The notes: generated by a model not told the origin, from the letters alone. 33,137 bases of DNA from Candidatus Gastranaerophilales bacterium (GCA_028278305.1 JANQEP010000134.1:1-33137); one strand, 5' to 3'. Counted from the first letter of the stretch, positions 1 to 8,924 are shown. Program-made: numbers and translations.

Positions 1-19
1 TTAACAAAAGGAGCAAAAA

Positions 20-226
20 ATGAAATTAGAAGAACAAAAGAAAACACTTATTGAATGCAAAGACTCAATGCTGGCAATCTATACCACAAGTAAAATGGCA
101 CTTGAAAAAGCAGCTGGTAATAATTTAAGCGGCTTTGAAATGGGAAATGTTTTACGCTCAGTGAGGTTTCATAGCGATGATGCTATGAATAAATTATCTC
201 ATCATATTGAAAATTTTTATGAGTAA
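20..226 (+). CDS. small hypothetical protein, 68 aa
   Basis: The function is not recognised. The start is the ATG at 20, with an AGGAG ribosome-binding site a few bases upstream (10-14). The product is a soluble, mixed-charge, probably helical protein with no signal peptide or membrane segment. Its N-terminus is lysine/glutamate rich (MKLEEQKKTLIE) and its C-terminus has two histidine clusters (RFHSDDA and LSHHIENF). The window edge is only 19 bases upstream, so its promoter and any operon partner are not visible. A gap of more than 200 bases separates it from nadB, which has its own promoter, so co-transcription is unlikely. The good ribosome-binding site supports it as a real gene. Confidence 0.6.
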   Translation: MKLEEQKKTLIECKDSMLAIYTTSKMALEKAAGNNLSGFEMGNVLRSVRFHSDDAMNKLSHHIENFYE

Positions 227-310
227 ACTCCCGGACTATTTCCCGAAAAATCAAAGTAGCAGTAGGTTGAGGCTGTCCCAAAAGCCCTGAATTTCATATC
301 TTTATAAAAA

Positions 311-356
311 AAAGAATAAAAACTTACGCATTTTAAAATTTTTTATTGCTTCCTTA
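311..356 (+). repeat. family C intergenic repeat, copy 1
   Basis: This copy runs from AAAGAATAAAAACTTACG through an A/T core to ATTGCTTCCTTA. The same unit recurs at 4622-4671, 15028-15077, 17674-17726 and 21799-21846, with a partial copy at 15809-15836. This copy lacks the leading GGGGT and lies just upstream of the nadB promoter. No coding potential is seen. Confidence 0.7.
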
Positions 357-374
357 CCACAATACTTACCTGTA

Positions 375-402
375 TTGAATTTCCATATTTTTGCAGTATA
401 CT
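375..402 (+). promoter_or_regulatory. sigma70-type promoter of nadB-prmC
   Basis: A -35 box TTGAAT (375-380) is separated by 16 bases from a -10 box TATACT (397-402). Transcription would start near 408-410, about 35 bases before the nadB ATG. The boxes are good but not perfect matches to the consensus. No experimental support can be inferred from sequence. Confidence 0.5.
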
Positions 403-403
403 A

Positions 404-423
404 CGGTTTAACTTCATAAACCG
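404..423. promoter_or_regulatory. perfect palindrome at the nadB transcription start (possible operator)
   Basis: CGGTTTA (404-410) and TAAACCG (417-423) form a perfect 7+6+7 inverted repeat. It begins where transcription is predicted to start and ends 20 bases before the nadB ATG. Its position is typical of a repressor operator, and NAD synthesis genes are commonly controlled by NiaR- or NrtR-type repressors. Which repressor would bind here cannot be told from this window, and it could instead be a simple leader hairpin. Confidence 0.4.
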
Positions 424-443
424 GATTATGCAGGTAAGAACTT

Positions 444-2069
444 ATGAAATTTATACAAAAACCATATGTAATAATCGGCAGCGGGATTGCAGGATTGTAT
501 ACGGCGATAAAGCTTTCTGAAAAAACAGATAAGGAAATACTTTTAATAACCAAATCCGACTTAAGGGAAAGTAATTCGCGTTATGCCCAGGGCGGGATAG
601 TAGGAGTGCTGCCGGAGAATACCGAAGATTCCGTGGAACTTCATGTCCGGGACACTGTAAAAGCCGGGGCAGGGCTTACCGATGCTGGTGTTGCCCGGTT
701 TATTTCAGAAAAAAGCGCCGGTTCTATAATGGATTTAATCAGCTACGGGGTTGAATTTGATAAACATGCCGACCAGAAAGTCGAGCTAACACTGGAAGGC
801 GCGCATAGCGTAAACAGGATTTTACACGCCGGCGGGGATGCAACAGGAAGAAGCATCGAACTTGCGCTGTCTAACCGGGTAGAAAATAATCCCAAAATAC
901 ATATTTACAGAAAAACCCAGGCTGTTGACCTTCTGGTTGACTCAGAAAATAACTGTAAAGGTGTTATTGTATTTAACAAAACCAGGGGAGAATATGAAAC
1001 AGTGTTCTCTTCAGCGGTAATTATTGCTACAGGGGGAGCAGGACAGGTTTACAGCAGGACAACAAACCCTCAAATAGCTACCGGTGACGGAATTGCCCTA
1101 GCTTACAGGGCAGGCGCAACTATACAGAATATGGAATTTGTACAGTTTCACCCTACAGCTCTTGATTTTGAGGAAAAAGGCTCAAGGTTCCTGATTTCAG
1201 AATCTGTCCGCGGAGAAGGCGCGGTACTCAAGACCCCCGACCGCAAGCAATTCGCTTTTAAATACCATGAAAAAGGCGACCTTGCGCCCAGAGACGTGGT
1301 TACCAGGGCTATTTTTTTTGAAATGAGAGAACAGGGCTTTGATAATGTAATCCTTGACACTTCCGTGATTCCTGAAGAGAAGCTCAGAATAAGATTTCCC
1401 AATATAATGAAAGTTTGTGAAGAGCATGGAATAGACATAACTAAAGGTAATATTCCTGTTTCACCTGCTGCGCACTATATAATGGGAGGAATAAAAACCA
1501 CTGTTAAAGGTGAAACTTCACTACAGGGACTTTATGCTGTAGGAGAAGCAAGTTGTACTTCATTTCACGGGGCAAACAGGCTTGCAAGCAACTCCCTGCT
1601 TGAATGTGTAGTGGTAGCAAATGAGCTTGCGCAGTTTTTATCGGAAAAACAAACAGAAATAAGCGCTTTAAGTTCTGATTGTCAAATAGGATGCCTGATC
1701 AGCCTGTATGAAAAAAATAAATTTGAGTATAAAAGAGACATACAAACTCTTAAAAATACTTTAAGGGAAACCATGTGGGAAAAAGCGGGAATTGTAAGAA
1801 ATAAAGACGGACTTAACAGGGCTTTGCAAACTCTTAATGACTTGAAACTTGATTTTAACCAGCCATATAAGTGCAGGGATCCCGAAGAATACGAATTCAG
1901 AAGTCTTTTAATTATTTCCGAATTAATAATAAGAAGCGCACTTATGAGAAAAGAAAGCCGGGGCGGGCATTTCAGGAGTGATTTTCCAAAAGCCTCGCCT
2001 GAAGCTGATAACAGCTATATTTCCAGGGATTCCGCTTTTATAGCCGGAAACTGCTGTGACAGGTTTTAA
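444..2069 (+). CDS. nadB: L-aspartate oxidase
   Basis: This is a cytoplasmic flavoprotein that oxidises L-aspartate to iminoaspartate, the first step of de novo NAD synthesis before quinolinate synthase NadA. The N-terminal FAD-binding GSGIAG motif is at residues 12-17. The aspartate-oxidase signature NSRYAQGGI is at 44-52, and the family C-terminal motif SRGGHFRSDFP is at 505-515. The length of 541 aa is normal and the frame is intact. The start at 444 has a weak AGGTAAG ribosome-binding site. It is the first gene of a pair with prmC, 33 bases downstream, behind the promoter at 375-402 and the palindrome at 404-423. nadA and nadC are not in the window. The motif set separates it from succinate dehydrogenase flavoproteins. 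Confidence 0.95.
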   Translation: MKFIQKPYVIIGSGIAGLYTAIKLSEKTDKEILLITKSDLRESNSRYAQGGIVGVLPENTEDSVELHVRDTVKAGAGLTDAGVARFISEKSAGSIMDLISYGVEFDKHADQKVELTLEGAHSVNRILHAGGDATGRSIELALSNRVENNPKIHIYRKTQAVDLLVDSENNCKGVIVFNKTRGEYETVFSSAVIIATGGAGQVYSRTTNPQIATGDGIALAYRAGATIQNMEFVQFHPTALDFEEKGSRFLISESVRGEGAVLKTPDRKQFAFKYHEKGDLAPRDVVTRAIFFEMREQGFDNVILDTSVIPEEKLRIRFPNIMKVCEEHGIDITKGNIPVSPAAHYIMGGIKTTVKGETSLQGLYAVGEASCTSFHGANRLASNSLLECVVVANELAQFLSEKQTEISALSSDCQIGCLISLYEKNKFEYKRDIQTLKNTLRETMWEKAGIVRNKDGLNRALQTLNDLKLDFNQPYKCRDPEEYEFRSLLIISELIIRSALMRKESRGGHFRSDFPKASPEADNSYISRDSAFIAGNCCDRF

Positions 2070-2102
2070 AAATTATTAACCCTCAGTGGATTCAGATAAA
2101 AA

Positions 2103-2963
2103 ATGAATATATTGAAAGAACTTTTCAATAAAACAGTGGATAAATTCACGGAAAATAGCATTACAAGCAGCGAAGCCCGGTATGAAGTTTATTTACTTAT
2201 AGAAGAAGTATTTGGATTAACCAAAAAGGATTTAGTTATAAATCCTTATCAAGAAGTGCCCGAAGATGGGGTTAAGAGATTTAACTCATTTGTAAAAAGA
2301 CGGATAGAGGATAAAGTCCCGGTTCAGTACCTGGTAAACAAGGCATATTTTATGGGACAGATATTTTATGTTAATGAAAACGTACTTATACCAAGACCTG
2401 AAACAGAAATACTCGTAGAGGAAACTCTGAAACTTGCGGATGACAGGGCAAAAATCATAGATATAGGCTCAGGGTCGGGATGTATTGCAATAATGCTTGC
2501 CGAAAAACTACTACAGGCGGAAGTTTTTGCTTCCGATATTTCTGAAAAAGCTCTTGAGGTAGCGAAGTTTAATGCCGAAAAGCTGGGAGTTGCTGACAGA
2601 ATTAAGTTTCTAAAATCAGATATATTTGAAAAGATTGATCCATCAGAGAATTTTGACATTATAATTTCCAATCCGCCTTATATCCCGGTAAAAGAAAAAG
2701 AACATCTCCAGATAGAAGTCGTCAGGCACGAACCGGAAATGGCGCTTTTTACAGAAGATGACACCGGAGTTTCTTTTTACGGGAAACTGGTGAACCAGGC
2801 AGCTTCCAGGCTGAATACCGGCGGCTTTCTTGCTGTAGAAACAGGGATTTTCCAGGCAGAAGCCGTAAAGGAAATTTTTAAAAACCACGGGTTTAAGGAT
2901 ATTCAGATCATAAAAGACCTTTCAGGCATTGATAGAGTTGTTATTGGAAAAATTATTTTTTGA
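2103..2963 (+). CDS. prmC: peptide chain release factor N5-glutamine methyltransferase
   Basis: The enzyme methylates the glutamine of the GGQ motif in release factors RF1 and RF2, using S-adenosylmethionine. The IPRPETE motif (96-102) precedes the SAM-binding GSGSGC motif (122-127). The catalytic NPPY motif, specific for amide-nitrogen methylation, is at 190-193. The length of 286 aa is typical, including the N-terminal helical domain that grips the release factor. The gene follows nadB by 33 bases, shares its transcript, and is closed by a clear terminator at 3020-3057. prfA, its usual partner, is absent here, and the pairing with nadB has no obvious functional logic. Confidence 0.95.
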   Translation: MNILKELFNKTVDKFTENSITSSEARYEVYLLIEEVFGLTKKDLVINPYQEVPEDGVKRFNSFVKRRIEDKVPVQYLVNKAYFMGQIFYVNENVLIPRPETEILVEETLKLADDRAKIIDIGSGSGCIAIMLAEKLLQAEVFASDISEKALEVAKFNAEKLGVADRIKFLKSDIFEKIDPSENFDIIISNPPYIPVKEKEHLQIEVVRHEPEMALFTEDDTGVSFYGKLVNQAASRLNTGGFLAVETGIFQAEAVKEIFKNHGFKDIQIIKDLSGIDRVVIGKIIF

Positions 2964-3019
2964 TTAAAGATATATTAAAAAATTTTGATATTTTTTTACT
3001 GGTAATGCCTAAAATATCT

Positions 3020-3057
3020 GGATATCCGGGATAATATCCGTTTTTTTAATTTTTTTG
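3020..3057 (+). terminator. intrinsic terminator of nadB-prmC
   Basis: GGATAT (3020-3025) pairs perfectly with ATATCC (3034-3039) around an 8-base loop. A seven-base T run and a second T run follow directly. It lies 57 bases after the prmC stop. Confidence 0.7.
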
Positions 3058-3072
3058 GTCAGGAATTAGCAT

Positions 3073-3119
3073 AAAAAGGGGAATGCAACAGAAATCTTCT
3101 AGCTGAATCCTCCTTTTTT
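3073..3119. terminator. second, weaker hairpin with T tract
   Basis: An A-rich left arm beginning AAAAAGGGG (from 3073) pairs through about nine base pairs, one of them G-U, with CCTCCTTTTT (3109-3118). The loop is large. With A residues on one side and T residues on the other it could stop transcription from either direction. It lies downstream of both prmC and the convergent TPR gene, so it may be a back-up or shared terminator. Confidence 0.4.
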
Positions 3120-3260
3120 ATATTTATAGTTTTTACTTACTCTTTAACAGGTCCACAGGTATAAGTAACTTCATCTTCAAAAATCCCCTGTTCAACATTT
3201 AACCTTAAAACATTGCCCGAAGGGCATTTTGAAAAAATTTATAAATATTAACTTGAGTTT

Positions 3261-4187
3261 TTAAAGAGGTCTTCTTCTTGAGTTGATTACTCTCAGGAAA
3301 TGCTCATCTTCTTTATAAGATTCAAAGCATTTATCAATAAGAGCCATCTCTTTAATCAAAGGATTAAACTGCATAGAAACGCTTAGTTCCTTTAACGCCC
3401 TGTCTTTATCGCCAAGAGCCGCATAAGAGCAAGCTCTTTTATAAATTAAAATAGCATCTACCGAATTAGATTCCAGGGCTATATCAAAGACTTTCCTGGC
3501 TTTTTCAGCACATCCGGTTTCAAGGTATAAATCTCCCAGTTTATATAAAAGAATTATGTTATCAGGGTTAAACTCATATGCTTTTTTTATGAATGTAAGC
3601 GCAATATCCGGCTGCCCTATTCTTTTGAAGCACTCTGAGAGCATTTCATATGCCTTGCTGCCGGTCGGGTTCAATTCCAGGTATTTTTGCAAATACTTTA
3701 TGGATTCAGCCGGCTCCTGAATCTCCAGGTAAATAGCTCCGATATCAAGCAAGCAAACCGCATCATCAGGATTTATTTTAAGCACTTTTTTATATGAATC
3801 CAATGCTTCATTAAATTTTTCCATTTTTGTATATGCAACACCCTTGTTATAGTGCGCAAGAGCGAGGCTGGGTTCTTTTTCCAGAGCCTTATCATAGTAT
3901 TCTATTGATTCTTCAAATTCCTGTATATCCAGCAGGAAATTTGCATAGTTATAGAGTATCTCATAGCTGTCAGGGTCAGTATTAACTGCCTGTATGTAAT
4001 AATCTTTAGCTGTTTTTAGCCTGCCTCTAGCTGTTTCAACTTTTGCTATATTAACCCATCCCATACAGGCAAGTTCCGGGCATTCTATAAGCTTTTCATA
4101 AGCTGCTTTAGCTTTGTCATATTCACCGAGTTTCTGGTATAGCTCGCCTATTTCCAGATAACTTATGTAAGGATCAATATTCGACAA
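3261..4187 (-). CDS. TPR-repeat protein, 308 aa
   Basis: This is a soluble tetratricopeptide-repeat protein built almost entirely of about eight 34-residue repeats. Examples are the repeat beginning ALAHYNKGVAYTKMEKFNEA and the following units carrying the usual W/L-G-Y-A-F-A-P pattern. Such proteins are scaffolds for protein-protein contacts; the partner cannot be deduced. No signal peptide or enzymatic domain is present. The start is a TTG codon at 4187, preceded by a GAGGAA ribosome-binding site; no ATG fits better. It stands alone, convergent with prmC and flanked upstream by the repeat-filled gap before groES. Confidence 0.85.
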   Translation of the reverse strand: MSNIDPYISYLEIGELYQKLGEYDKAKAAYEKLIECPELACMGWVNIAKVETARGRLKTAKDYYIQAVNTDPDSYEILYNYANFLLDIQEFEESIEYYDKALEKEPSLALAHYNKGVAYTKMEKFNEALDSYKKVLKINPDDAVCLLDIGAIYLEIQEPAESIKYLQKYLELNPTGSKAYEMLSECFKRIGQPDIALTFIKKAYEFNPDNIILLYKLGDLYLETGCAEKARKVFDIALESNSVDAILIYKRACSYAALGDKDRALKELSVSMQFNPLIKEMALIDKCFESYKEDEHFLRVINSRRRPL

Positions 4188-4315
4188 CTTCGATTCCTCG
4201 CTTTCTTTATAATTTATTATTAATACCGGTAAGGAAGAAAAACAGGACTTCTTTCTCAGTTTCCGGCTGCAAAATATTCTTAAATTTTATCAAAAAATTA
4301 TGTGTTATTGAATTT

Positions 4316-4486
4316 TAGTGGTCTAAAAAAGTTTTCGATAAATGGAATTAAAATTCAACACTGTATCACCACCCCCTTCCTCCTCAAGGAGGGAGAAATA
4401 GGCTTAGGGAGGGGCTTGCCACCCAACCCCAAAATTTAATTTTGATATAATAATTTGCAATTAACGTTTATTTATTAAGACCACTA
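4316..4486. repeat. 171-bp element with 9-bp terminal inverted repeats (element D)
   Basis: TAGTGGTCT (4316-4324) and AGACCACTA (4478-4486) are perfect inverted repeats. They enclose a stretch with a pyrimidine-rich hairpin (CCTCCT-CA-AGGAGG) and purine-rich runs unlike the surrounding AT-rich DNA. No open reading frame is present. The shape suggests a small non-autonomous mobile element, but only this copy occurs in the window. Confidence 0.45.
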
Positions 4487-4512
4487 TATATAATAAGGAA
4501 CAAAGAAAAAAC

Positions 4513-4627
4513 ACTTCGGTAAAATTTTTTAAAAATCCCACCTATGAATGAGGCGATGCGCCCGCTTACGCAAGCAAAGCCGGATCTTCACCTTTGCTTC
4601 GCAATTTAATAATTCCATATAGATTTT
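4513..4627. repeat. 115-bp inverted repeat, copy 1 (element E)
   Basis: This stretch is the reverse complement of 8810-8924 with about three mismatches in 115 bases. It includes a GC-rich core (the region around GCCCGCTTACGCAAGC) that stands out from the AT-rich gap. It runs directly into a family C copy on its right. No coding frame is present. Confidence 0.8.
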
Positions 4628-4671
4628 TGAAAAATTTTAAAATGCGTAAGTTTTTATTCTTTACCCCTTAA
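4622..4671 (-). repeat. family C intergenic repeat, copy 2 (inverted)
   Basis: The reverse-complement orientation of the unit, ending TATTCTTTACCCCTTA. Together with elements D and E it makes 4316-4671 an almost continuous block of repeats. The rest of the 4188-4955 gap is AT-rich and holds only the groES promoter. Confidence 0.7.
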
Positions 4672-4879
4672 GACCGCTTCCAGATAAAATCTAATGAATT
4701 TTTACGAATTATTGCATTAATAATTAAATTTTTATTAATTTTTTAAAGGTTAATAAATTTATATTTTATATAAATTATTGTAAAGGGTTTCAGCAAAGAC
4801 CTGAATTACAGGGTATGAGTTGATGAATTTACTCAGGGATTGCATAAAAATTTAATGAAAATTCTATGGGTAAGTGAAC

Positions 4880-4908
4880 TTGCAGACTATATTTGTGAAA
4901 AATATTGT
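4880..4908 (+). promoter_or_regulatory. putative sigma70-type promoter of groES-groEL
   Basis: TTGCAG (4880-4885) and TATTGT (4903-4908) are 17 bases apart, about 50 bases before the groES ATG. There is no convincing CIRCE operator (TTAGCACTC-N9-GAGTGCTAA) nearby. Only a TTAGCA stretch at 4915-4920 resembles its left arm. Control by HrcA is therefore not supported here. Confidence 0.4.
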
Positions 4909-4955
4909 TTTTGTTAGCATTAGAGTAAGTATTAATTTGGAGGAAATTAAAAAAA

Positions 4956-5258
4956 ATGGCACAAACTTTAAAGATTAAACCATTAGCTGACAGAGTCGTT
5001 ATTAAAGTGATTGAAGAAACAGAGTCTACACCGGGCGGAATTATCCTTCCTGACAGTGCAAGAGAAAAACCTCAAAAAGGTGAAGTTCTTGCTGTAGGTT
5101 CAGGAAAAACCCTTGAGCATGGCTCTAAGGAAGAAATGGAAGTAAAAGAGGGAGATATTGTACTTTATACAAAATACGGCGGAACTGACATTAAAATTAA
5201 CGACCAGGAGTACAAAATTTTATCTGCAAGAGATATTCTAGCGATACTTGAACAGTAA
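4956..5258 (+). CDS. groES: co-chaperonin GroES (Cpn10)
   Basis: GroES is the 10-kDa lid of the GroEL folding chamber and forms a heptameric cap in the cytoplasm. The 100-aa protein has the N-terminal KPLADRVVIK strand, the mobile-loop region ETESTPGGIILPDSA and the C-terminal strand around EYKILSARDILAI. All of these match the family, and the length is normal. The start at 4956 follows a strong GGAGG ribosome-binding site. groEL begins 78 bases later. The end of groES is unusual because its last codons form the left arm of an intrinsic-terminator-like hairpin (5250-5284), which would let some transcripts end before groEL. Confidence 0.97.
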   Translation: MAQTLKIKPLADRVVIKVIEETESTPGGIILPDSAREKPQKGEVLAVGSGKTLEHGSKEEMEVKEGDIVLYTKYGGTDIKINDQEYKILSARDILAILEQ

Positions 5259-5284
5259 AAACCAGACGGTACTGTTCTTTTTTT
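5250..5284 (+). terminator. terminator/attenuator between groES and groEL
   Basis: GAACAGTA (5250-5257), within the last codons and stop of groES, pairs perfectly with TACTGTTC (5270-5277). A run of seven T residues follows. This has the form of an intrinsic terminator inside the operon. Ribosomes reaching the groES stop would cover the left arm, so termination may depend on translation. Confidence 0.55.
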
Positions 5285-5330
5285 ACGGTATTGAAAATGT
5301 AGCTTAATAATTAAGAAATAAAGGAGTTAA

Positions 5331-6983
<1,653 letters not shown>

Positions 6984-6993
6984 GTTATAGATA

Positions 6994-7035
6994 AAAAAAG
7001 AACCTGCTTTTTTTAAGTTAAGCAGGTTCTTTTTT
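6994..7035. terminator. bidirectional terminator between groEL and the convergent gene
   Basis: AAAAAAGAACCTGCTT (6994-7009) and AAGCAGGTTCTTTTTT (7020-7035) are perfect 16-base inverted repeats around a 10-base loop. The T tracts serve groEL on the plus strand and the 7043-7408 gene on the minus strand. Confidence 0.9.
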
Positions 7036-7042
7036 ATTGAAT

Positions 7043-7408
7043 TTATTGATATTCAGTCGTTTCAGTCTCGTAAGTATCTCTAATTCTTTCGCTTATCAGC
7101 CCGGCAACTTTTCTTGCTATATTGCCCTGGATTTCTTCAGGGCAATTTTCCAGCATCTGAACAGCTGTACGAATTGTCTGGTCCAGGTCATACCATCTTT
7201 CATTTCCCTTTTCGCAGCGTCCTTCCTCAACAGCGCATAATAAGTCGTCCACTGACCTGAAAGTGTCAGTTTCTATGTTGTGCTCTATAATTATTTTAAT
7301 CAAATTAATGGCAATTTTTAACTGAAACTGATCATCTGTTGTTTCCAGAATTCTCATTGCCTTTGAAAGTATAGGATCTTTATCATACCAGCGTCTGTTT
7401 TGATCCAT
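7043..7408 (-). CDS. small protein with an internal two-fold repeat, 121 aa
   Basis: The function is not recognised. The protein is an internal duplication of a unit of about 40 residues. RWYDKDPILSKAMRILE (residues 6-22) is matched by RWYDLDQTIRTAVQMLE (about 72-88), and each unit is followed by a predicted helix ending in IIIE or LISE. Both copies keep Arg-Trp-Tyr-Asp-x-Asp, so the motif is probably functional. It is soluble and acidic with no signal peptide. It converges on groEL with a shared terminator. The ATG at 7408 lies behind a 70-base AT-rich leader with repeated TCAAAATTTT. The family could be lineage-specific, and I cannot link it to a known domain. Confidence 0.75.
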   Translation of the reverse strand: MDQNRRWYDKDPILSKAMRILETTDDQFQLKIAINLIKIIIEHNIETDTFRSVDDLLCAVEEGRCEKGNERWYDLDQTIRTAVQMLENCPEEIQGNIARKVAGLISERIRDTYETETTEYQ

Positions 7409-7448
7409 ATTTTTATACCTGCGTTAATTTTTATATGTATATTTTATA

Positions 7449-7488
7449 CTTTTTTTCAAAATTTTCAAAATTTTTTTCAAAATTTTTT
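7449..7488. repeat. short AT-rich direct repeats upstream of the 121-aa gene
   Basis: TCAAAATTTT occurs three times (7456-7465, 7465-7474 and 7477-7486) within T-rich DNA. The tract lies 40-80 bases before the start of the minus-strand gene. It could be a bent-DNA or UP-element-like region, or simply low-complexity DNA. Just to its right, 7489-7501 (TTACTTCCTTAAA) resembles the end of family C. Confidence 0.35.
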
Positions 7489-7555
7489 GTTACTTCCTTA
7501 AAAATTCAGATTAAAGAAAAACAACTTAAAAAGCAGTATTCTACACCGGAATAAG

Positions 7556-7627
7556 TTAATTAACTCTAATCTCTAATTGCATAGTCATATCCTGGCTTTT
7601 GGATAACTGGCGATTCGGGTTAATTAA
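7556..7627. repeat. family B palindromic element, copy 1
   Basis: TTAATTAACTCTAATCTC (7556-7573) is matched in inverted form by GCGATTCGGGTTAATTAA (7610-7627) at 15 of 18 positions. The core between them (TTGCATAGTCATATCCTGG and CTTTTGG) recurs at 11068-11137 and 30538-30606. The right end contains the stop codon of aroF (7624-7626). Confidence 0.65.
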
Positions 7628-8676
7628 TGCAATACCGCTTCAATATTGCTATGAGATAATTCTTGCAGAAGTTTTTTAAGTTTATTCAACTGAACCATAA
7701 GAGCTTTGAACTGGTCGGTGGTTAAACTCTGAGCCCCGTCAGAAGAAGCATTTTCCGGATCATGATGGACTTCTATCATAAGCCCGTGAGCGCCTGCTGC
7801 CAGTGCAGCCCTGGACATCGGTTCAATCAGGTATCTTCTTCCTGTTGCGTGGCTTGGGTCAACAATTACAGGAAGGTGTGAATATTTTTTGATAACGGGA
7901 ATTGAAGCTATATCAAGAATATTTCTTGTGTAATGTGAATCAAAACCTTTAACCCCTCTTTCACAAAGGATTATATCGGGGTTTCCGGCGTACATTATGT
8001 ATTCGGCAGCCAGCAGGAATTCCCTGATACTTGCGGCAGGTCCTCTTTTAAGAATTACAGGCTTACCAACTTTGCCTAAAGCCTTAAGCAGCTTGTAGTT
8101 TTGCATATTACGGGCGCCCACCTGTAAAATATCAGCATAGCTTGCCACAAGGTCAATTTCCGGGGTATCCATAACTTCTGTTGCTATGAGAAGCCCTGTT
8201 TTTTCCCTTGCTAAAGCAAGATACTTAAGCCCTTCTTCTTCCATGCCCTGAAAATCGTACGGGCTGGTTCTCGGCTTAAAAGCCCCGCCCCTTAGAACCT
8301 GAGCCCCGGCTTGCTTTGCGGTATAAGCTACTTTTAAAAGACCTTCCACATCTTTTTCAACACTGCATGGACCAGCCATAATCACAGGAGGATTCTTACC
8401 CCCGATTTTTATCCCATTTTTGAGGTTAATCACGGTATCATCAGCTTTACTTTCCCTGCCTGACAGCTTAAATGGTTCCTGGATAAGTTTTACTTCCCTT
8501 ACTCCCTCCATAGAAGCCAAAGAAGCAGGATCAATAAGTCTTTTATCCCCTATAGCGGCTAAAACTGTCATTACTTCCCCTCTGTTGAATACAATTTTAA
8601 AATCAAGGGTTTCAAGTTTTTTTGCCACTTTTTGTATCTGGTCTTCCCTGGCAGTAGGTTCCATTACTATGATCAT
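7624..8676 (-). CDS. aroF: 3-deoxy-7-phosphoheptulonate synthase (DAHP synthase, type I-beta)
   Basis: The enzyme condenses phosphoenolpyruvate and erythrose-4-phosphate, the first step of the shikimate pathway to aromatic amino acids. The 350-aa protein has an N-terminal ferredoxin-like/ACT-like regulatory domain (about residues 1-70), as in the Thermotoga-type enzyme. The barrel follows, with AGPCSVE (101-107, including the metal-binding cysteine 104), RGGAFKPRTSPYDFQG (129-144), the HATGRR motif and the C-terminal IEVHHDP metal site. The start at 8676 has a strong AGGAGG ribosome-binding site. The N-terminal domain suggests feedback control by tyrosine or phenylalanine; this is family knowledge. 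It is a single-gene unit, and its stop codon lies inside a family B repeat. Confidence 0.95.
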   Translation of the reverse strand: MIIVMEPTAREDQIQKVAKKLETLDFKIVFNRGEVMTVLAAIGDKRLIDPASLASMEGVREVKLIQEPFKLSGRESKADDTVINLKNGIKIGGKNPPVIMAGPCSVEKDVEGLLKVAYTAKQAGAQVLRGGAFKPRTSPYDFQGMEEEGLKYLALAREKTGLLIATEVMDTPEIDLVASYADILQVGARNMQNYKLLKALGKVGKPVILKRGPAASIREFLLAAEYIMYAGNPDIILCERGVKGFDSHYTRNILDIASIPVIKKYSHLPVIVDPSHATGRRYLIEPMSRAALAAGAHGLMIEVHHDPENASSDGAQSLTTDQFKALMVQLNKLKKLLQELSHSNIEAVLH

Positions 8677-8755
8677 AGGATTAACCTCCTGTTTTTTTAG
8701 CTTTATTCACAAAAAGTTTACCATAAACATTGAGCTACAAATATTTTGTCTAAAT

Positions 8756-8815
8756 AACCTGAATCACGAAATACGTAAAACTCTAGTAATAGTCTGCTGA
8801 AATTTTCTCAAAATC
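8756..8815. repeat. family A element, single left arm
   Basis: It starts with the family A terminal repeat AACCTGAATCACGAA (8756-8770) and ends with the inner repeat GAAATTTTCTCAAAATC (8799-8815). It is nearly identical to the left arm of the complete copy at 17730-17890. The right arm is missing, and element E follows directly. Confidence 0.7.
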
Positions 8816-8924
8816 TATATGGAATTGTTAAATTGCGAAGCAAAGGTGAAGATCCGGCTTTGCTTGCGTAAGCGGGAGCATCGCCTCATTCATAGGTGGG
8901 ATTTTTGAAAAATTTTACCGAAGT
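8810..8924. repeat. 115-bp inverted repeat, copy 2 (element E)
   Basis: This is the reverse complement of 4513-4627 with about three mismatches. It contains the last two codons and the stop (8915-8917) of the nucleotide-sugar gene on the minus strand. The C-terminus of that protein is therefore partly encoded by the repeat. Confidence 0.8.

Noticed and set aside
1148-1438. Antisense frames inside nadB, groEL and other genes
   Set aside because: They are shadows of well-supported genes, with no independent ribosome-binding sites or recognisable products.
3137-3228. Minus-strand open frame with a cysteine pair (KCPSGNV and YTCGPVKE) downstream of the TPR gene
   Set aside because: About 30 codons, no ATG, GTG or TTG start after the upstream in-frame stop, and no ribosome-binding site. 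It may be a gene remnant.
4911-4935. CIRCE operator before groES
   Set aside because: Only TTAGCA resembles the left arm; the right arm GAGTGCTAA is absent at the required spacing.
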